Of a DNA stretch of 64,000 bases, positions 62,159 to 64,000 are shown in pieces. The stretch spans positions 1,984,001-2,048,000 of the forward strand of contig NZ_CP108025.1 of the NCBI RefSeq assembly GCF_041435095.1. Direction: 5' to 3'. Below the pieces are notes generated by a model. It did not search any database. It worked only from the letters and a program-made list of their open reading frames with translations, and was not told the origin of the DNA. Each line of letters begins with the position of its first letter. The first letter of the stretch is position 1. The position numbers were made by a program, and so were the translations under genes. The DNA comes from Kitasatospora sp. NBC_00315 (GTDB lineage Bacteria; Actinomycetota; Actinomycetes; Streptomycetales; Streptomycetaceae).

Positions 62159-63501
62159 ACGCCGGCGCCCGCTCCGCCGCGGGGCCCGGCCGCGATCCCG
62201 TGCGGGAGCTCCTCGCCCGCCACCCCTCCCGGGTCTCGTTCGCCGAGTTCGTCGGCCACTCCCAGGCCGCCGGAGAGCTCGTCGTCCAGCCGCGGATGGG
62301 CTTCGGCGACCCGGCCCGGATGCGGGAGGGCCTGCTCGCCACCCGCACCTCGGCCGCGACCACGGTGGGCACCCTCACCCTGGACAGCTACACCAGGACG
62401 GGCGCCCACGAAACGGCCCGCCGGGCGCTGGAACAGGGCCTGGGACTCAACGGCTACCCGATCGTCGCCCACGGACCGGCGGTCACCCGCGAGTTGCTGG
62501 ACGGCATCCACGACGCCGACTTCCCGGTCCAGGTCAGGCACGGATCGGCCCGCCCGCAGGACATCTTCGCCGCCCTGACCGCCTCCGGGCTGGACGCGAC
62601 GGAGGGCGGCCCGGTCTCCTACTGCCTGCCGTACAGCCGGCTGCCGATCACGCAGTCGGTGCGGAACTGGGTACGGAGCTGCGAGATTCTCACCGGCGTG
62701 CGGCACTTCGGGATCGAACCGCACCTGGAGACCTTCGGCGGCTGCATGATGGGCCAGCTCTGCCCGCCGAGCCTGCTGATCGCCATCAGCGTGCTGGAGG
62801 GGATCTTCTTCCAGCAGCACGGCCTGCGCAGCATCTCGCTCAGCTACGCGCAGCAGACCAACTCCGCGCAGGACGAGGAGGCGGTCCTCGCGCTGCGCCG
62901 GCTCGCCTGGGAGCTCCTGCCGGACGTCGACTGGCACGTGGTGATCTACGCCTACATGGGCGTGTACCCGCGCACCGAGTCGGGAGCACTCCAACTGCTG
63001 GGCGAGGCAGCCCGGTTGGCGGTGCGTACCGACTCCGCCCGGCTGATCGTCAAGACGGTGGCGGAGGCCTTCCGGATCCCGACGATCGCCGAGAACGTCC
63101 AGGCTCTGGAACACGCCGCCAAGGTGGCGGCGGACGAGCCGCGTCGCCGCCCCCCGACCGGGGCCGACACCGCCGTGTACGCCGAGGCCAGGGCCCTGAT
63201 CGAGGGCGTCCTCGATCTCGGCCCGGATCTCGGCAGGTCGCTGCCCGAGGCGTTCGCCCGGGGGCGGCTGGACGTGCCGTTCTGCCTGCACCCCGACAAC
63301 GCCGGGCGCTCCCGCAGCTACATCGGCGAGGACGGCCGACTGCTGTGGAGCGACACCGGGGCGATGCCGATCGCGCGGATCGCCGAGGTCGACCGCCGCC
63401 GCGCGATGACCTCCGCCGAACTGATCGGCGCACTGACCCACGTGGAGCGGAAGTTCGACGCCGTACCGGACCGGGCCGCGCCCCCGCAGCTCGTCCGCTG
63501 A
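62155..63501 (+). CDS. glmE: Glutamate mutase epsilon (catalytic) subunit, 448 aa
   Basis: The catalytic TIM-barrel subunit that binds glutamate and, with the small subunit and adenosylcobalamin, carries out the carbon-skeleton rearrangement. The GTG at 62155 overlaps the previous stop by four bases. Conserved-looking segments include VQPRMGFGDPARM near residue 45, the substrate-region RHGSARPQDIF (~126), the arginine-rich stretch SRLPITQSVRNWVRSCE (~160), and GGCMMGQLCPPSLL (~196). It is slightly shorter than clostridial GlmE (about 480 residues), mostly at the N-terminus, as in antibiotic-cluster homologues. It ends 74 bases before an asparaginyl-tRNA-synthetase-like gene in the same direction, so the three are probably one operon. 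Confidence 0.92.
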   Translation: MNAGARSAAGPGRDPVRELLARHPSRVSFAEFVGHSQAAGELVVQPRMGFGDPARMREGLLATRTSAATTVGTLTLDSYTRTGAHETARRALEQGLGLNGYPIVAHGPAVTRELLDGIHDADFPVQVRHGSARPQDIFAALTASGLDATEGGPVSYCLPYSRLPITQSVRNWVRSCEILTGVRHFGIEPHLETFGGCMMGQLCPPSLLIAISVLEGIFFQQHGLRSISLSYAQQTNSAQDEEAVLALRRLAWELLPDVDWHVVIYAYMGVYPRTESGALQLLGEAARLAVRTDSARLIVKTVAEAFRIPTIAENVQALEHAAKVAADEPRRRPPTGADTAVYAEARALIEGVLDLGPDLGRSLPEAFARGRLDVPFCLHPDNAGRSRSYIGEDGRLLWSDTGAMPIARIAEVDRRRAMTSAELIGALTHVERKFDAVPDRAAPPQLVR

Positions 63502-63575
63502 GGCACCACCGGCGCCCACCGGCCGCCGGGCCCGACCAGCAGCTCATCCCATCCGATGTGGAGAGAAGAAGGCCG

Positions 63576-64000
63576 ATGACCATCACCGAGCTCGACGTCC
63601 CGCAGACCGCCGCGGCGCCCGCCCTGCCGCCCGCTCCGGGCGTCCATCTGTCCTCGCCCGTGACCAGGGCCGTCCTCACCATCCAGAACGGCATCCTGAA
63701 GGCCACCCGGGAGCACCTCGCGGACGAGGGCTTCACCGAACTGCTGCCGCCGATCATCGGCCCGGTGACCGACCCGGGCGGGCGCGGCTCCAAGCAGGTC
63801 GACATCGACTTCTACGGCCACCGCTACAAGCTGATGACCAGCGCGATCCTCTACAAGCAGGCCTCCCTGCTGGCCTTTCCGAAGATGTTCTACATCGCGC
63901 CGAACGTCCGGCTGGAGCCGCTGGAGTCCTCCTCCACCAGTCGCCACCTGGCCGAGTTCCACCAGATCGACGTCGAGATGGCCGGCGCCGGCCGTGACGA
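63576..64000 (+). CDS. Class II aspartyl/asparaginyl-tRNA-synthetase-like enzyme lacking the anticodon domain (3' end outside window)
   Basis: Only the first 141 residues are in the window. ATG at 63576 has GAGAGAAGAAGG upstream. After ~20 variable residues the sequence enters the class II catalytic core directly: an ELLPPIIGPVTDPGG segment (motif 1 region), YGHRYKLMTSAILYKQ, APNVRLEPLE and SRHLAEFHQIDVEMA (motif 2 region), all as in AspRS/AsnRS. The N-terminal OB-fold anticodon-binding domain of true tRNA synthetases is absent. Stand-alone proteins of this kind, such as archaeal AsnRS paralogues, act as asparagine synthetases by adenylating aspartate and passing it to ammonia. Beside glutamate mutase the likely substrate is 3-methylaspartate, giving 3-methylasparagine or an amide with another amine. 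The substrate is inferred. Confidence 0.8.
   Translation, partial: MTITELDVPQTAAAPALPPAPGVHLSSPVTRAVLTIQNGILKATREHLADEGFTELLPPIIGPVTDPGGRGSKQVDIDFYGHRYKLMTSAILYKQASLLAFPKMFYIAPNVRLEPLESSSTSRHLAEFHQIDVEMAGAGRD

Overview
The window is very GC-rich actinobacterial DNA of Streptomyces or Kitasatospora type: strong G/C third-position bias, GTG starts, and purine-rich ribosome binding sites. About 56 kb is one hybrid polyketide synthase / non-ribosomal peptide synthetase (PKS-NRPS) locus on the minus strand. Next come a three-gene terpene operon (minus) and the start of a plus-strand operon for a branched amino acid. None of the PKS modules has a functional acyltransferase (AT), so this is a trans-AT system. 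No free-standing AT lies in the window.

Layout from right to left along the minus strand. Transcription unit 1 (56195-37599) has a PKS (DH-ACP-ACP-ACP-ACP*-DH-KS-KR-ACP-KS0-PCP) followed by an NRPS (C-A(Ser)-PCP-C-A+NMT-PCP-C*), and ends at a 32-bp palindromic hairpin. Transcription unit 2 (35823 to beyond base 1) has a trimodular PKS, a formyltransferase-A(Gly)-PCP loading protein, a PP-loop ATPase, a single KS-ACP module, and a giant PKS-NRPS running off the left edge. Remnants of a broken type II thioesterase lie between the two units.

The units work together in a readable way. Formyl-glycine is loaded and extended once, then closed to an oxazole by the PP-loop enzyme (inferred). Three KS-DH-KR modules, the last with a C-methyltransferase, add a methylated triene. 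A KS-KR-MT module adds a hydroxyl and a probable gem-dimethyl carbon. An NRPS module adds glycine through an amide and PKS extension resumes. This matches the left half of inthomicin/oxazolomycin antibiotics. Unit 1 would build the right-hand end, with serine and a second, N-methylated residue. The second residue's binding pocket is unfamiliar, and the final condensation domain has lost its active-site histidines.

The most unusual non-coding feature is a duplicated leader. Both PKS units are preceded by a related ~0.8-kb region with the same promoter (TGGTTG-N17-TAGAGT), the same six-codon mini-ORF (MRSCGI) behind a G6 ribosome-binding-like run, and the same small hairpin followed by T6. This looks like shared post-initiation control.

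To the right are a prenyl diphosphate synthase, a class I terpene synthase and a cytochrome P450 (57057-60640, minus). Divergently transcribed are both subunits of a B12-dependent glutamate mutase and the start of an asparaginyl-tRNA-synthetase-like enzyme without an anticodon-binding domain (61682-64000, plus). These probably make 3-methylaspartate or its amide. Whether they serve the PKS-NRPS or a separate pathway cannot be settled here. Residue positions within the large proteins are estimated from nucleotide positions and are approximate.
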